In this document: positions 22,411-37,461 of the stretch, piece by piece
How the letters are laid out: each line of letters begins with the position of its first letter
Position numbering within the stretch: position 1 is the stretch's first letter
NCBI RefSeq assembly: GCF_011078175.1
Contig: NZ_JAALCJ010000003.1
Location: forward strand, 1 to 64,000
DNA length: 64,000 nucleotides
Source of the DNA: Enterobacter cloacae
Lineage (GTDB): Bacteria > Pseudomonadota > Gammaproteobacteria > Enterobacterales > Enterobacteriaceae
Direction: 5' to 3'
Made by a program: the position numbers and the translations under genes
The notes under the pieces: generated by a model
Database searches by the model: none
Told to the model about the DNA's origin: nothing
The model's input: only the letters and a program-made list of their open reading frames with translations

Positions 22411-24843
22411 TTACCAGGTTTTACCAATGTTAAACTGGAACTGCTCCGCTTTGTCTCCATCGTATTTCTTAAACGGCTGGGCGTAAGAGAAGACCAACGG
22501 CCCCAGCGGTGACATCCATTGTAATGCGATACCTGCGGACATGCGAATGTTGCTCGGATCGCTGTAGTCCGGCACACCAGCAAGGCGCGTTTCAGTCGTG
22601 TTCTGCCAGTTGGTGTCCCACACCGTACCTGCATCCATAAAGAAGGAGGTACGCACAGAGTTCGCATACTTATCACTGATAAACGGCGTAGGTGTGATGA
22701 ACTCGAGGCTCGCCACGGCCATAGCGTTACCGCCTACTGCGTCATCGGAACTACATACGTTTTTATTGCCTGTGCCATCCGTAGCCGGTTTGTTGCAGTT
22801 ATCTTCGTCATTACCGCCGTAATAAACCGCTTTCGGACCAATGTTATTGGACTGGAAGCCACGAACGGTGCTTGAACCACCGGCATAGAAGTTTTCATAG
22901 AACGGCAGCTCTTTGCTTCCAATACCGTCACCATAACCCCAACGGGTACGACCCAGAACAACCCACTTGTGGTCGTCATCAATTGGGAAGTAGGACGCCG
23001 TATCCAGCGTGACTTTATAGAACTCGTTATCGGAGCCCGGGATCGTTACTTTACCGTTCAGGTTGACGCGTGAACCTTGCGTTGGGAAAAAGCCACGGTC
23101 AAGACGGTTGTAGGTCCATCCATAGTTGAAAGTGAAGTCATCCGCGGCGAAACCGTTGTCATCGCTGGACGTGCTCGCCGACTGACCGATGGAGTCCAGA
23201 TAACGCCACATCGCCACCTGCGGTTGCATGTTAGACAGGTCGTTATGCACGTACCCTAAACCTGCACGCAGCGTGTTGTATTCGTTAACCGGGAAGCCGA
23301 GCGTACCATCCAGACCATAACTCTTGTTGGTATACGAAGAGAGGTCCGCGTCGTCCGCTTTAAAGTCGTTATAGAAGATACGACCGCCCAGGCTGACACC
23401 GTCAACGGTGAAGTATGGGTTAGTAACGGAGAACTCAGAGTAGGTTTGGTAGTCGTTTTTCGTCCCGTTGATACCGACAGAGTAACCTGTACCCAGCCAG
23501 TTATCCTGCTGAACACCGACCTGGAAGCTCACACCACTTTCAGTACCGTAACCAATACCGAAGTTGAAGCTACCGGTATTACGTTCTTTAACTTTATAAA
23601 CAACATCAACCTGATCCGGACGACCCGGTACACGCTGAGTATCGGTATCGACCGTTTCGAAGTAGCCCAGACGGTTAAGACGCTCTTTACCCTGGTCTAC
23701 CAGATCGCTTCCCAGCCATGCCCCTTCCATCTGGCGCATTTCACGGCGCAGAACGGAATCTTTTGAGGTGTCGTTACCTTCGAAGCGGATCTTACGCACG
23801 TAGAAGCGGTTGCCCGCATCAACATTAACGTGAAGCTTAACGGTTTTATCCGTGTCGTTAATTTCCGGCTGCGTTTGCACACGCGGATACGCATAACCAT
23901 AACGGCCGAGCAGCTTCTTAATGCTGTCTTCCATTTTGGTGACTTTAGATCCGCTATACAGATCGCCCGGCTGAATTTTGGTCAGAGATTCAATTTCAGC
24001 AGAGTGTCCTGCCAGGTTGCCGCTGACTTCAACACCCGAAAGCGTGTACTTATCGCCTTCGGTGATGTTAACGGTAATATAGATACCTTTCTTGTCCGGA
24101 GTCAGACTCACCTGAGTTGAATCGATGTTGAAACGGGCGTAACCGCGATCCAGATAGTAGCTGCGCAGGGTTTCAAGGTCACCCGCCAGTTTCTGTTTCT
24201 GGTATTTACGATCGCCCACCACGTTCCACCACGGCACTTCGTCACGCAGCTGGAAATTGGAGATCAGTTCGTCGGTGCTGAACGCGTGGTTACCCACGAT
24301 GTTGATCTGCTGGATCTTCGCAGAAACACCTTCCTGGAAGACCAGTTTCAGGTCAACACGGTTGCGTGGCAGCGGTGTAACAACCGCTTTAACGCTCGCG
24401 CTGTATTTACCGACGCTGTAGTAGAAATCTTCCAGACCTTTTTCAATGTCTGCAAGGGTTGTGCGGTCCAGAGATTCCCCCACACGAACACCCGATGCCT
24501 CAAGGTTCTGCTTGAGCATGTCGTCTTTCACCGACTTGTTGCCGGAGAAAGTGATACTGGCAATCGTTGGACGTTCTTTTACCTGAACCACCAGCGTATC
24601 ACCATCGCGCAGGACGCGGACGTCCTCAAAGTTGCCAGTGGCAAACAGAGCACGGATGGTGTTACTGATATCTTCATCATTAACCGTATCGCCGGGGCGC
24701 ACAGGCATACTGAGGAGGGCCGCACCAACGGCGACACGCTGAAGGCCTTCGAAATGAATATCTTTCACTACGAACCCGTCAGCACCGTATACGGTCGCGC
24801 TGCTAAACAGCAGCGACGCTATGAGCAACTTTTTCATCGCCAT
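22411..24843 (-). CDS. bamA: outer membrane protein assembly factor BamA
   Basis: The 810-residue essential core of the BAM machine. A signal peptide (to ~ATVYG, residue 20) is followed by five POTRA domains (about 21-420) and a 16-strand beta-barrel. The conserved VRGF motif of loop 6 is visible (SSTVRGFQ). The protein ends in the aromatic signature ...FNIGKTW. The surface loops (about residues 545-570 and 675-700) are the most divergent parts relative to E. coli. It lies between rseP and skp. Confidence 0.97.
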   Translation of the reverse strand: MAMKKLLIASLLFSSATVYGADGFVVKDIHFEGLQRVAVGAALLSMPVRPGDTVNDEDISNTIRALFATGNFEDVRVLRDGDTLVVQVKERPTIASITFSGNKSVKDDMLKQNLEASGVRVGESLDRTTLADIEKGLEDFYYSVGKYSASVKAVVTPLPRNRVDLKLVFQEGVSAKIQQINIVGNHAFSTDELISNFQLRDEVPWWNVVGDRKYQKQKLAGDLETLRSYYLDRGYARFNIDSTQVSLTPDKKGIYITVNITEGDKYTLSGVEVSGNLAGHSAEIESLTKIQPGDLYSGSKVTKMEDSIKKLLGRYGYAYPRVQTQPEINDTDKTVKLHVNVDAGNRFYVRKIRFEGNDTSKDSVLRREMRQMEGAWLGSDLVDQGKERLNRLGYFETVDTDTQRVPGRPDQVDVVYKVKERNTGSFNFGIGYGTESGVSFQVGVQQDNWLGTGYSVGINGTKNDYQTYSEFSVTNPYFTVDGVSLGGRIFYNDFKADDADLSSYTNKSYGLDGTLGFPVNEYNTLRAGLGYVHNDLSNMQPQVAMWRYLDSIGQSASTSSDDNGFAADDFTFNYGWTYNRLDRGFFPTQGSRVNLNGKVTIPGSDNEFYKVTLDTASYFPIDDDHKWVVLGRTRWGYGDGIGSKELPFYENFYAGGSSTVRGFQSNNIGPKAVYYGGNDEDNCNKPATDGTGNKNVCSSDDAVGGNAMAVASLEFITPTPFISDKYANSVRTSFFMDAGTVWDTNWQNTTETRLAGVPDYSDPSNIRMSAGIALQWMSPLGPLVFSYAQPFKKYDGDKAEQFQFNIGKTW

Positions 24844-24874
24844 CGTTATTATGCGTTCTTCCTAACTAACTCTC

Positions 24875-26227
24875 TTACAACCGAGAGAAATCATTGAAAA
24901 GTGCAAGCCCCATTAACAGCACCAGCAAAATCGAGCCAATGCGATAACTAAAGTCTTGAACTCGCTCGGATACCGGTCCGCCTTTTAGCTTTTCAATCGC
25001 TAAAAACAGCAAATGGCCCCCATCTAATACGGGAAGCGGGAACAGGTTGATTATCCCCAGGTTCACGCTAATCAGCGCAAGGAACATGAGATAGTAAATC
25101 ACCCCGAACTCCGCTGACATCCCAGCCCCCTGAGCAATCGAAATTGGCCCACTGAGGTTGTTCAGTTTCACATCACCGGTTATCAATTTCCCCAACATGT
25201 TGACCGTTAGCTTCATCAGCTGCCAAGTTTTATCCGTGGCCTCAACGATGGCGCTAAACGGCCCATACTGGCGTATTGTTTTGTACTCGTCTGGCAGCGG
25301 GATCACTTTCGGCACAACGCCCGCAAACCCTTCCGCCTTACTGCCGCCCGATTTAGTATCCGGGGTGAGGGTCAGCGAGAGCGGACTCCCCTGCCTTTCC
25401 ACCTCCAGCGCAAGCGGCGTGCCTGGATTATCGCGCACCAGAGTAACAAAGGTCATCCATTGTGTTAATGGCTGACCATCGACTTTAACGATCCTGTCAC
25501 CCGCTTGTAAACCTGCTTTACTTGCCGCCGAATTGGCCTGTACTTCGGCTAATACCGGCTCGATCTGCGCGCCGCGCGGTCGAATGCCCAGTGCGGCGAC
25601 GGGATCCTCTTTGTCTGGCTCAAAGCGCCAGTGGCGTAAATCCAGCACTTTTTCCTGCCGCTGGTCGGAACCAAAAGGCGATACGCTGACGGTTGTCTGC
25701 TCATCACCGATTTTGGCAACCAGTTGTAACCTCACGGCATCCCAATCAGGGGTTTCGATACCATCAATCGCTTTAAGTTCCATTCCCGGTGTAATTTGCG
25801 CCGTTGCCGCCACAGAACCCGTGGTGATTTCGCCCACAACCGGGCGCACGCCTGGCACGCCGATGATGAACACCAGCCAGTAGGCGAAGATAGCGAAGAT
25901 GAAATTGGCTACCGGACCGGCAGCGATGATGGCAGCACGTTGTCCAACGGTTTTGTTGTTAAACGCGCTATGTCGAAGTTCAGGCGCCACAGGCTCAACA
26001 CGTTCGTCGAGCATTTTGACGTAGCCGCCCAGGGGAATCAGAGCAATGACAAACTCGGTGCCATGCTTGTCGGTGCGCGTCCAGAGTGATTTACCAAAGC
26101 CAATTGAGAATCGCTCTACCCGCACACCACAGCGCCGGGCAACCCAGAAATGGCCAAATTCATGCACGGTAATCAGTACACCCAGTGCAACAATGAACGC
26201 CGCCAGATTCCAGAGAATGCTCAGCAT
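24875..26227 (-). CDS. rseP: site-2 intramembrane zinc protease of the sigma-E pathway
   Basis: RseP (450 residues) cuts the anti-sigma factor RseA within the membrane after DegS cleavage, releasing sigma-E. The zinc motif HEFGH is at residues 22-26 in the first membrane segment. Two periplasmic PDZ domains follow, and the third metal ligand lies in the PVLDGGH stretch of a later membrane segment. I chose the ATG at 26227 ([11 protein letters not shown]), matching E. coli length. A longer frame 15 codons upstream would run into cdsA. Confidence 0.96.
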   Translation of the reverse strand: MLSILWNLAAFIVALGVLITVHEFGHFWVARRCGVRVERFSIGFGKSLWTRTDKHGTEFVIALIPLGGYVKMLDERVEPVAPELRHSAFNNKTVGQRAAIIAAGPVANFIFAIFAYWLVFIIGVPGVRPVVGEITTGSVAATAQITPGMELKAIDGIETPDWDAVRLQLVAKIGDEQTTVSVSPFGSDQRQEKVLDLRHWRFEPDKEDPVAALGIRPRGAQIEPVLAEVQANSAASKAGLQAGDRIVKVDGQPLTQWMTFVTLVRDNPGTPLALEVERQGSPLSLTLTPDTKSGGSKAEGFAGVVPKVIPLPDEYKTIRQYGPFSAIVEATDKTWQLMKLTVNMLGKLITGDVKLNNLSGPISIAQGAGMSAEFGVIYYLMFLALISVNLGIINLFPLPVLDGGHLLFLAIEKLKGGPVSERVQDFSYRIGSILLVLLMGLALFNDFSRL

Positions 26228-26238
26228 AAAACCTTCCG

Positions 26239-27096
26239 TTATATCGTCCCAAACACCAGTAAAAGCAGGCAAGCAAACACTGGAACAGCCGCGGTAAGGC
26301 TGTCAATGCGATCCAGTATTCCGCCATGTCCTGGAATCAGGTGACCGCTGTCCTTAATCCCTGCTTCACGCTTGAACATACTCTCGGTTAAATCACCCAG
26401 TACCGATGCCAGCGCCGCGAAAATCGAACATACCAGCAGCGTTGAAGGGGCAACCTCAAGATTCGCCCAGACGCCATAGCCCCAGGAGATGATCGCTGCC
26501 GTAAACAGGCCGCCGATAAAGCCTTGCCAGGTTTTGCCCGGAGAAACCTTTGGCGCCAGTTTATGTTTGCCGAACAGTTTACCAAACATATAGGCCCCGG
26601 AGTCAGCCCCCCAGACGAGAATCATCACATAAAGCAGCCATATCGCCCCGCTGTAGTGGTTTTCGTCGTAGTGCCAGGCGCGCAATGCAACCATCCCCCA
26701 GAAAAACGGCACAATGGTGAGCAGACCAAAAATAAGGCGCAACACTTTAGAGTTACGCCATATCGCCGCAGAGCCCGGATAGAAAAGCACTAAAACAAGC
26801 GCCGCAATCCACCAGGCCAGCGATATCCATAAGGATCCTGCAACCAGCGGCTGGTGAACATCGTGATGATACTCAGGCAAGGTGTACAGCATCAGGGCCA
26901 GTAAAAAACCACAGAGTACCGCCAGCCATACCCGCTGAGTGCGCGAGGTAAAGCCGCTAAGCTGACCCCATTCCCACGCGGCGAGCATACACACCACCAG
27001 CGTAACAATAGCGAATCCCACCGGTGGCAGTAAAAACAGCGCTGCGATGACGACGGGTATTAATACAAAAGCGGAAATCAGGCGATACTTCAGCAA
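26239..27096 (-). CDS. cdsA: phosphatidate cytidylyltransferase
   Basis: A 285-residue inner-membrane enzyme making CDP-diacylglycerol from phosphatidate and CTP, the branch point to all phospholipids. The sequence is a series of hydrophobic helices. The family signature near the C-terminus is present ([19 protein letters not shown], then ILDRIDS). It starts 12 bases after uppS and ends 11 bases before rseP. Confidence 0.96.
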   Translation of the reverse strand: MLKYRLISAFVLIPVVIAALFLLPPVGFAIVTLVVCMLAAWEWGQLSGFTSRTQRVWLAVLCGFLLALMLYTLPEYHHDVHQPLVAGSLWISLAWWIAALVLVLFYPGSAAIWRNSKVLRLIFGLLTIVPFFWGMVALRAWHYDENHYSGAIWLLYVMILVWGADSGAYMFGKLFGKHKLAPKVSPGKTWQGFIGGLFTAAIISWGYGVWANLEVAPSTLLVCSIFAALASVLGDLTESMFKREAGIKDSGHLIPGHGGILDRIDSLTAAVPVFACLLLLVFGTI

Positions 27097-27108
27097 AAGC
27101 TACCCCCA

Positions 27109-27867
27109 TCAGGCGTTATCGCCACCAGGCTCGGTGCCGCCGAAACGACGCTCTCGATTGGCAAAGGCATGCAGCGCACCTTCAAAGTCTTGTTCATCAA
27201 AATCTGGCCAAAGAACATCCGTAAAGTAAAGTTCGGCGTAGGCAATTTGCCACAGCAAAAAGTTACTTATGCGATGTTCCCCCCCTGTCCTTATAACCAA
27301 ATCCACGGGTGCCAGTTCATTCATGCAGATTTGCTGACTCAGCGCCTCTTCATCAATCTGGTCGGGTCTTAACAGCCCTTCCTGAACCTGCTCAGCCAAA
27401 TGCCGAACCCCCTGGATAATATCCCAGCGTCCGCCGTAATTCGCCGCGATATTGAGCGTCAGGCCGGTATTATTTTCCGTCAACGCTTCCGCTTTGCGAA
27501 TCCGTTCCTGTAGACGTGAGTTAAAACGACTGGTTTCGCCAATAATACGCAAGCGGACGTTATGGCGGTGCAGGCTTTTTACTTCGCTATCGAGCGCCCA
27601 CACAAACAGTTCCATCAACGCAGTCACTTCCTGCGCAGGTCGATTCCAGTTTTCACTGCTAAAAGCATAGAGCGTTAACGCATCAATGCCGTTATTGGCG
27701 GCAAAAGAAACGGCGCGACGAACAGATTTCGCCCCAGCTTTATGCCCAAAGGCTCGTATCTTCCCTTGTCTTTTCGCCCAGCGGCCATTGCCATCCATGA
27801 TGATTGCAACATGGCGACAGCCATGTGCTGGCAAGTTTTCGCTTATTGGTTGATTCGCAGACAACAT
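27109..27867 (-). CDS. uppS: undecaprenyl diphosphate synthase
   Basis: UppS (IspU, 252 residues) is a cytosolic cis-prenyltransferase that extends farnesyl diphosphate to the C55 carrier lipid for peptidoglycan and O-antigen synthesis. The catalytic aspartate is in IIMDGNGRWAKRQG (Asp25 here; Asp26 in E. coli). The C-terminal TGGEHRISNFLLWQ and YTDVLWPDF-type (FTDVLWPDF) signatures are present. It lies downstream of dxr and upstream of cdsA. Confidence 0.97.
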   Translation of the reverse strand: MLSANQPISENLPAHGCRHVAIIMDGNGRWAKRQGKIRAFGHKAGAKSVRRAVSFAANNGIDALTLYAFSSENWNRPAQEVTALMELFVWALDSEVKSLHRHNVRLRIIGETSRFNSRLQERIRKAEALTENNTGLTLNIAANYGGRWDIIQGVRHLAEQVQEGLLRPDQIDEEALSQQICMNELAPVDLVIRTGGEHRISNFLLWQIAYAELYFTDVLWPDFDEQDFEGALHAFANRERRFGGTEPGGDNA

Positions 27868-27927
27868 AACGCGTTTTTAGTCCCTGAAAGGATTTAACGG
27901 TACACAGGAATACTGAAGCCTATACAT

Positions 27928-27953
27928 AAAAAAGCCGTGTCAAGCCACGGCTT
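27928..27953 (-). terminator. intrinsic terminator after dxr
   Basis: On the minus strand AAGCCGTG and CACGGCTT (27953-27946 and 27939-27932) form an 8-bp stem with a 6-base loop, running into TTTTTTA. It lies in the 185-base dxr-uppS gap, so uppS and following genes probably have their own promoter. A second hairpin, ACCTG/CAGGT (27976-27989), lies closer to dxr. Confidence 0.8.
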
Positions 27954-28052
27954 ACCTGACCACTTAAAGCCAAATACCTGCGATCAGGTGGCGCAGACTA
28001 TATCACTGAAGCCCAACGCTAACAAATGGCACGACGACTAGTGCTTGCTTTA

Positions 28053-29252
28053 TCACCAGCTTGCGAGACGCGTCACCTGTTTACGCGCAACAATACGTGC
28101 CTGTTCATCCACGGCCAGCACCTCTTCCACGCTCTGCGGCTCACGCAAGTCCATCGACTCCAGCACGGATAAATTCAACGCAGCGATGTCGGTAAAGCGG
28201 ATCTGCTGATTCAGGAATGCTTCAACGGTCACTTCATTGGCTGCATTAAGCGCTGTTGTCGCTGCCTGCCCCTGATCGAAGGCCGTCATCGCCAGTTTAA
28301 GACACGGATAACGGTCGTAATCAGGCTCGCTAAACGTCAGTGAACTCAGTTTGCAGAAATCGAGAGGCTTGACGCCTGATTTTACGCGGTTTGGCCACGC
28401 CATCGTATGAGCAATAGGCGTACGCATATCCGGTTCGCCCAGCTGTGCCAATACGCTGCCGTCCTGATAGCGCACCATCGAATGAATCACCGATTGCGGG
28501 TGGATCAGCACTTCCATCTGTTTCGCCGACGCATTAAACAGCCAGCGAGCTTCAATGTATTCCAGACCTTTGTTCATCATGGTGGCCGAATCGACGGAGA
28601 TCTTACGCCCCATTGACCAGTTCGGATGGCGACACGCCTGATCCGGCGTCATTGCGCTCAATTCAGACAGTGGCGTTTCACGGAACGGGCCACCAGACCC
28701 GGTAAGCAGAATCGACACAACGCCATTCTGCTCCAGGTCAGCGTACCCCAGGTTTTGTTGAAAAGGTTGAGGTAAACTCTGAAAAATCGCGTTGTGCTCG
28801 CTATCGACCGGCAAAAGACGCGCCCCACGCTGTTTTACCGCCTCCATAAAGAGACGTCCGCAGGTGACCAGCGACTCTTTGTTCGCAAGCAGGACATCTT
28901 TCCCCGCATCAATAGCGGCAAGCGTCGGCAGAAGACCCGCCGCCCCGACGATTGCCGCCATAACCTGATCAACTTCATCAAGCGCGGCCATATCGCACGC
29001 CGCCTGTTGCCCGCTGAGCACCTCGGTACGACAGCCCTTCTCCTGCAACAGCGCTTTGACCTGGCGGGCGCTCTCTTCATCATCCATCACCGCAAAGCGG
29101 GGGGTAAACTCCAGACACTGTTCGACCATTCGCTGCACGTTTTTTCCGGCCACAAGCGCGGCCACGGTGTAGCGGTCAGGATTATGACGTACAACGTCGA
29201 GAGTGCTGCAACCGATAGAGCCGGTCGAGCCGAGGAGAGTGAGATGCTTCAT
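28053..29252 (-). CDS. dxr: 1-deoxy-D-xylulose 5-phosphate reductoisomerase
   Basis: Dxr (IspC, 399 residues) performs the committed step of the MEP isoprenoid pathway and is the target of fosmidomycin. The NADPH motif GSTGSIG is at residues 8-14. The metal ligands Asp150 and Glu152 lie in [23 protein letters not shown] is also conserved. I used the ATG at 29252 ([14 protein letters not shown]), as in E. coli; an upstream ATG 11 codons earlier lacks family support. Confidence 0.96.
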   Translation of the reverse strand: MKHLTLLGSTGSIGCSTLDVVRHNPDRYTVAALVAGKNVQRMVEQCLEFTPRFAVMDDEESARQVKALLQEKGCRTEVLSGQQAACDMAALDEVDQVMAAIVGAAGLLPTLAAIDAGKDVLLANKESLVTCGRLFMEAVKQRGARLLPVDSEHNAIFQSLPQPFQQNLGYADLEQNGVVSILLTGSGGPFRETPLSELSAMTPDQACRHPNWSMGRKISVDSATMMNKGLEYIEARWLFNASAKQMEVLIHPQSVIHSMVRYQDGSVLAQLGEPDMRTPIAHTMAWPNRVKSGVKPLDFCKLSSLTFSEPDYDRYPCLKLAMTAFDQGQAATTALNAANEVTVEAFLNQQIRFTDIAALNLSVLESMDLREPQSVEEVLAVDEQARIVARKQVTRLASW

Positions 29253-29283
29253 GAGATGCCCAAAAGTTTGACCAGATAAAAGC

Positions 29284-29326
29284 AAAACGCCGCCAGCAAG
29301 ACTTAAAGTCCTTCTGAACGGCGTTT
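29284..29326 (-). terminator. terminator of frr
   Basis: AAACGCCG (29285-29292) and CGGCGTTT (29319-29326) are 8-bp arms enclosing a loop that itself holds a GACTT/AAGTC dyad. On the minus strand the stem is followed by TTTTGCTTTTATC. It is a branched hairpin terminator between frr and dxr. Confidence 0.75.
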
Positions 29327-29344
29327 ATCAGTGTACAGCGAAAA

Positions 29345-29902
29345 TCAGAACTGCATCAGTTCTGCTTCTTTTTCTGCCAGCGCCGCATCAATTTTCTTGA
29401 TAGCAGCGTCGGTCATTTTCTGAATGTCGTCCTGAGAACGACGATCGTCATCTTCGCTGATCTCTTTTTCTTTCAGCAGTGCTTTCACTTTATCGTTCGC
29501 GTCGCGACGGACGTTACGCACGGAAACGCGGCCCTGCTCAGCTTCACCGCGAACCACTTTGATCAGGTCTTTACGGCGTTCTTCCGTCAGCGGAGGCAGT
29601 GGAACGCGGATGTCAGCACCCGCAGAGCTTGGGTTCAGACCCAGGTCAGATGCCATGATCGCTTTTTCAACGGCCGGGCTCATTGAGCGGTCGAACACGT
29701 TGATTTTCAGCGTACGGGTATCTTCTACCGTCACGCTCGCCAGCTGACGCAGAGGCGTTGGCGTACCGTAATATTCTACGATGATGCCATCCAGCAGGCT
29801 TGGGGAAGCACGGCCAGTACGGATTTTGCTGATTTGGTTTTTGAACGCTTCTACGCATTTGTCCATGCGTACTTCAGCATCTTTTCTGATGTCGTTAATC
29901 AC
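29345..29902 (-). CDS. frr: ribosome recycling factor
   Basis: A 185-residue tRNA-shaped factor that, with EF-G, splits post-termination ribosomes. The three-helix bundle and hinge are intact, with conserved stretches [13 protein letters not shown] and [16 protein letters not shown]. It is essential. It lies downstream of pyrH and has its own likely promoter and terminator. Confidence 0.97.
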   Translation of the reverse strand: MINDIRKDAEVRMDKCVEAFKNQISKIRTGRASPSLLDGIIVEYYGTPTPLRQLASVTVEDTRTLKINVFDRSMSPAVEKAIMASDLGLNPSSAGADIRVPLPPLTEERRKDLIKVVRGEAEQGRVSVRNVRRDANDKVKALLKEKEISEDDDRRSQDDIQKMTDAAIKKIDAALAEKEAELMQF

Positions 29903-29967
29903 GTTACGAATCCTTGAAAACTTGTCTCAGGCAGACTATCCGCCAGCACAGCGCTACAGGTGTGCTA

Positions 29968-29994
29968 AGTATAGTCGCGTTTAATTCATGACAA
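29968..29994 (-). promoter_or_regulatory. candidate frr promoter
   Basis: On the minus strand TTGTCA (29994-29989) and TATACT (29973-29968) are 15 bases apart; TACTTA two bases later would give 17-base spacing. Either arrangement gives a start about 55-60 bases before the frr start codon. Confidence 0.55.
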
Positions 29995-30011
29995 CGCCAA
30001 AGGCGCGCCCG

Positions 30012-30048
30012 GGTAAGATACCACGTCGAAATAAAGCGGAATCTTACC
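30012..30048. repeat. inverted repeat downstream of pyrH
   Basis: GGTAAGAT (30012-30019) and ATCTTACC (30041-30048) are perfect 8-bp arms separated by 21 bases, about 20 bases after the pyrH stop. There is no U-tract, so it is not a classical terminator; it may protect the pyrH mRNA 3' end. Confidence 0.45.
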
Positions 30049-30069
30049 TGTATTTATCGTCGACGGAAA

Positions 30070-30795
30070 TTATTCCGTGATCAAAGTGCCTTCTTTTTCG
30101 CCCATGACCACGCGACGCAGCGCGCCAGGCTTGTTCATGTTGAAGACACGGATCGGCAATTTGTGGTCGCGAGCCAGCGTGAAGGCGGCAAGATCCATTA
30201 CTTTCAGCTCTTTTTCCAGCACTTCGCTGTAGCTCAGCTGATCGTACATGGTTGCAGACGGATCTTTTGCCGGATCGGCAGTAAACACGCCGTCCACTTT
30301 GGTCGCTTTCAGCACCACATCGGCTTCGATTTCGATACCGCGCAGGCAGGCTGCGGAATCAGTGGTAAAGAACGGGTTACCCGTACCGGCGGAGAGGATC
30401 ACCACGCGGTTGTTACGCAGCAGGCTGATAGCCTCTGCCCAGCTGTAGTTATCACAAACGCCATTCAAGGGAATAGCGGACATCAGACGAGCGTTCACAT
30501 AGGCGCGATGAAGCGCATCACGCATGGCCAGGCCATTCATCACGGTTGCCAGCATACCCATGTGGTCGCCCACTACGCGGTTCATCCCCGCTTTCGCCAG
30601 ACCAGCACCACGGAAAAGGTTGCCACCGCCAATGACCACGCCAACCTGAATACCCAGTTCGACCAGTTCTTTGATTTCCTGTGCCATGCGATCAAGGATG
30701 CTTGCGTCAATACCGAAGCCTTCCGATCCTTGCAGCGCTTCGCCACTCAGCTTAAGCAGAATGCGTTTGTACACGGGTTTTGCATTGGTAGCCAT
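30070..30795 (-). CDS. pyrH: UMP kinase
   Basis: A 241-residue hexameric kinase of the amino-acid-kinase fold, converting UMP to UDP in the cytoplasm; it is allosterically activated by GTP and inhibited by UTP. The stretches [23 protein letters not shown] and [13 protein letters not shown] are family hallmarks. It lies between tsf and frr, separated from tsf by a terminator, and has a leader with two overlapping palindromes. Confidence 0.97.
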   Translation of the reverse strand: MATNAKPVYKRILLKLSGEALQGSEGFGIDASILDRMAQEIKELVELGIQVGVVIGGGNLFRGAGLAKAGMNRVVGDHMGMLATVMNGLAMRDALHRAYVNARLMSAIPLNGVCDNYSWAEAISLLRNNRVVILSAGTGNPFFTTDSAACLRGIEIEADVVLKATKVDGVFTADPAKDPSATMYDQLSYSEVLEKELKVMDLAAFTLARDHKLPIRVFNMNKPGALRRVVMGEKEGTLITE

Positions 30796-30840
30796 GTTTC
30801 TTTCCTGAGACTGTCAACGATTAAGATGGGGTTAATTCTG

Positions 30841-30862
30841 GCGACATGATATGTCGCATATC
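30841..30862. promoter_or_regulatory. overlapping palindromes in the pyrH leader/promoter region
   Basis: GCGACAT-gat-ATGTCGC (30841-30857) and GATATG-tcg-CATATC (30848-30862) are two perfect palindromes that share bases 30848-30857. As RNA hairpins they cannot form together. They lie 46-67 bases upstream of the pyrH start, downstream of the tsf terminator. They could be a protein operator or a leader switch; I know of no described regulator here. Confidence 0.5.
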
Positions 30863-30904
30863 AGCCAAGCGATACTGGAGCCTTTCTGATTTCGTGAGAT
30901 GGGT

Positions 30905-30932
30905 GACAAAAAGAAGCCGCCCTCAGGCGGCT
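30905..30932 (-). terminator. intrinsic terminator of tsf
   Basis: On the minus strand AGCCGCC and GGCGGCT (30932-30926 and 30921-30915) form a 7-bp GC stem with a 4-base loop, followed by TCTTTTTG. It lies 13 bases after the tsf stop. Confidence 0.88.
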
Positions 30933-30944
30933 CCTTTTCCATCA

Positions 30945-31796
30945 TTAAGACTGCTTGGACATTGCAGCAACTTCTGCTGCGAAGTCAGTCTCAACTTTCT
31001 CGATGCCTTCGCCCACTTCGAAGCGGATGAAGCCAGTCACGTCAGCGTTGTGCTCTTTCAGCAGCTGAGCAACAGATTTGCTTGGATCCATTACGAAAGG
31101 CTGGCCAGTCAGAGAAACTTCGCCGGTGAATTTCTTCATGCGGCCTTCAACCATTTTCTCTGCGATTTCTTTTGGCTTACCAGACTGCATCGCGATGTCC
31201 AGCTGAACCTGGTACTCTTTTTCTACCACTTCAGCAGACACGTCTTCTGGCTTAACGAATTCTGGTTTGCTTGCAGCAATGTGCATAGCCAGCTGTTTAA
31301 CCAGCTCTTCGTCAGCGCCTTTAGCCGCAACCAGAACACCGATACGTGCGCCGTGCTGGTAAGAGCCCAGAACGTCACCTTCCAGGGAAGCAACGCGACG
31401 GATGTTGATGTTCTCACCGATTTTAGCAACCAGCGCAACACGCTCTTCTTCGAACTGTGCTTTCAGAACTTCAACGTCAGTGATTTTGCCTGCAACCGCT
31501 GCGTCCAGAACTTTGTTAGCAAATGCCTGGAAACCAGCATCTTTAGCAACGAAGTCAGTCTGGCAGTTAACTTCCAGAATGATGCCGTAGGTGCCGTCGA
31601 TTTTGGTGATGATCACGCCGTCAGCAGCAACGTTGCCTGCTTTCTTAGCTGCTTTGATCGCACCGGATTTACGCATGTTTTCGATTGCCAGCTCGATGTC
31701 GCCGTTCGCTTCGGTCAGCGCTTTTTTGCAATCCATCATGCCTGCGCCAGTACGCTCACGCAGCTCTTTTACCAGGGATGCGGTAATTTCAGCCAT
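30945..31796 (-). CDS. tsf: translation elongation factor Ts
   Basis: EF-Ts (283 residues) is the GDP-GTP exchange factor for EF-Tu. The N-terminal UBA-like domain ([20 protein letters not shown]) and the core TDFVAKD motif that inserts into EF-Tu are present. It is the second gene of the rpsB-tsf operon, with an attenuator hairpin in the 117-base spacer. Confidence 0.98.
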   Translation of the reverse strand: MAEITASLVKELRERTGAGMMDCKKALTEANGDIELAIENMRKSGAIKAAKKAGNVAADGVIITKIDGTYGIILEVNCQTDFVAKDAGFQAFANKVLDAAVAGKITDVEVLKAQFEEERVALVAKIGENINIRRVASLEGDVLGSYQHGARIGVLVAAKGADEELVKQLAMHIAASKPEFVKPEDVSAEVVEKEYQVQLDIAMQSGKPKEIAEKMVEGRMKKFTGEVSLTGQPFVMDPSKSVAQLLKEHNADVTGFIRFEVGEGIEKVETDFAAEVAAMSKQS

Positions 31797-31852
31797 TCTT
31801 AAATCCTCGGGAGATGTGAACTGCCCGGCCGGGAGCCAAACAGTATAAATTG

Positions 31853-31878
31853 AAAAAAGGGGCCGATAATGGGCCCCT
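31853..31878 (-). terminator. rpsB-tsf intercistronic terminator/attenuator
   Basis: On the minus strand AGGGGCC and GGCCCCT (31878-31872 and 31864-31858) form a 7-bp stem with a 7-base loop, followed by TTTTTT. It lies between rpsB and tsf. In E. coli a partial terminator here lowers tsf relative to rpsB transcription. Confidence 0.85.
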
Positions 31879-31913
31879 ATTCATACACGGTACTAATAAG
31901 GGGTAAAACCTTA

Positions 31914-32805
<892 letters not shown>

Positions 32806-32809
32806 GCGC

Positions 32810-32839
32810 TTTATATCACAAAACACGACCAGAAACCAA
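32810..32839 (-). promoter_or_regulatory. rpsB promoter
   Basis: On the minus strand TTGGTT (32839-32834) and TATAAA (32815-32810) are 18 bases apart. The -10 is followed by a GCGCGCC discriminator, the GC-rich type seen at stringently controlled ribosomal promoters. Confidence 0.7.
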
Positions 32840-32905
32840 TAATTGTTGGCGGAGTGTGCTGTTAATGATTCTCAATTTGGCACGGGGTGCGCCTGACTGA
32901 TACCA

Positions 32906-32931
32906 TTGACAACACTTACACTAGTATTGTC
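32906..32931 (+). promoter_or_regulatory. candidate map -35 element with overlapping dyad
   Basis: A consensus TTGACA lies at 32906-32911, but no good -10 stands at 16-18 bases. The same bases begin an imperfect dyad, GACAACACT (32908-32916) and AGTATTGTC (32923-32931), matching at 8 of 9 positions. It lies about 30 bases upstream of the map start codon. It could be an operator or a leader hairpin; the promoter assignment is uncertain. Confidence 0.4.
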
Positions 32932-32960
32932 GAAAAAATCGACACCGATGGACAGATTAC

Positions 32961-36493
<3,533 letters not shown>

Positions 36494-36525
36494 CGTGTTT
36501 TTTAGTGAAATGGAAAGAGTAAACA

Positions 36526-37350
36526 ATGCAGCAGTTACAGAACGTTATTGAGTCCGCTTTTGAGCGTCGCGCCGACATCACTCCGGCAAATGTGGATACC
36601 GTGACCCGTGAAGCGGTTAACCAGGTTATTTCCCTGCTGGATTCCGGCGCGCTGCGCGTGGCAGAAAAAATCGACGGTCAGTGGGTTACTCATCAATGGC
36701 TGAAGAAAGCTGTGCTGCTCTCTTTCCGCATCAACGATAACCAGGTTATCGACGGCGCAGAAAGCCGCTACTTCGATAAAGTGCCAATGAAATTTGCCGA
36801 GTACGACGAAGCGCGCTTCCAGAAAGAGGGCTTCCGCGTGGTGCCACCGGCGGCAGTTCGTCAGGGTGCCTTCATCGCACGCAATACCGTGCTGATGCCA
36901 TCCTACGTAAACATCGGCGCCTACGTTGACGAAGGCACTATGGTGGACACCTGGGCTACCGTCGGCTCCTGCGCGCAGATCGGTAAAAACGTTCACCTGT
37001 CCGGCGGCGTGGGCATCGGTGGCGTTCTGGAGCCACTTCAGGCTAACCCAACCATCATCGAAGACAACTGCTTCATCGGCGCACGTTCCGAAGTGGTGGA
37101 AGGCGTGATCGTCGAAGAAGGGTCTGTGATCTCCATGGGCGTCTACATTGGTCAGAGCACCCGTATTTACGATCGCGAAACCGGTGAAATTCACTACGGC
37201 CGCGTTCCAGCCGGTTCCGTTGTGGTTTCCGGCAACCTGCCGTCTAAAGATGGCAAATACAGCCTGTACTGTGCGGTTATCGTGAAAAAAGTGGACGCGA
37301 AAACCCGCGGTAAAGTGGGCATCAATGAACTGCTGCGCACCATCGATTAA
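36526..37350 (+). CDS. dapD: tetrahydrodipicolinate N-succinyltransferase
   Basis: A 274-residue trimeric acyltransferase of lysine and meso-diaminopimelate synthesis, using succinyl-CoA. An N-terminal helical domain is followed by a left-handed beta-helix (about 105-230, with [20 protein letters not shown] and [12 protein letters not shown]). Length equals E. coli. It lies 32 bases after glnD and is followed by a strong terminator. Confidence 0.97.
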   Translation: MQQLQNVIESAFERRADITPANVDTVTREAVNQVISLLDSGALRVAEKIDGQWVTHQWLKKAVLLSFRINDNQVIDGAESRYFDKVPMKFAEYDEARFQKEGFRVVPPAAVRQGAFIARNTVLMPSYVNIGAYVDEGTMVDTWATVGSCAQIGKNVHLSGGVGIGGVLEPLQANPTIIEDNCFIGARSEVVEGVIVEEGSVISMGVYIGQSTRIYDRETGEIHYGRVPAGSVVVSGNLPSKDGKYSLYCAVIVKKVDAKTRGKVGINELLRTID

Positions 37351-37361
37351 TCGGGTATAAC

Positions 37362-37391
37362 AAAAAGCGGGGGCAACCCCGCTTTTTTTAT
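37362..37391 (+). terminator. intrinsic terminator of dapD
   Basis: AGCGGGG (37366-37372) and CCCCGCT (37377-37383) form a stem with a GCAA tetraloop. It is preceded by an A-run and followed by seven T residues. Confidence 0.95.
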
Positions 37392-37461
37392 ATCCGAAGG
37401 TGGCGAAAATAGATTTTTTCGTTAATTATTCATAGGTTATGTTGAGATCAAGGGTACCGCT

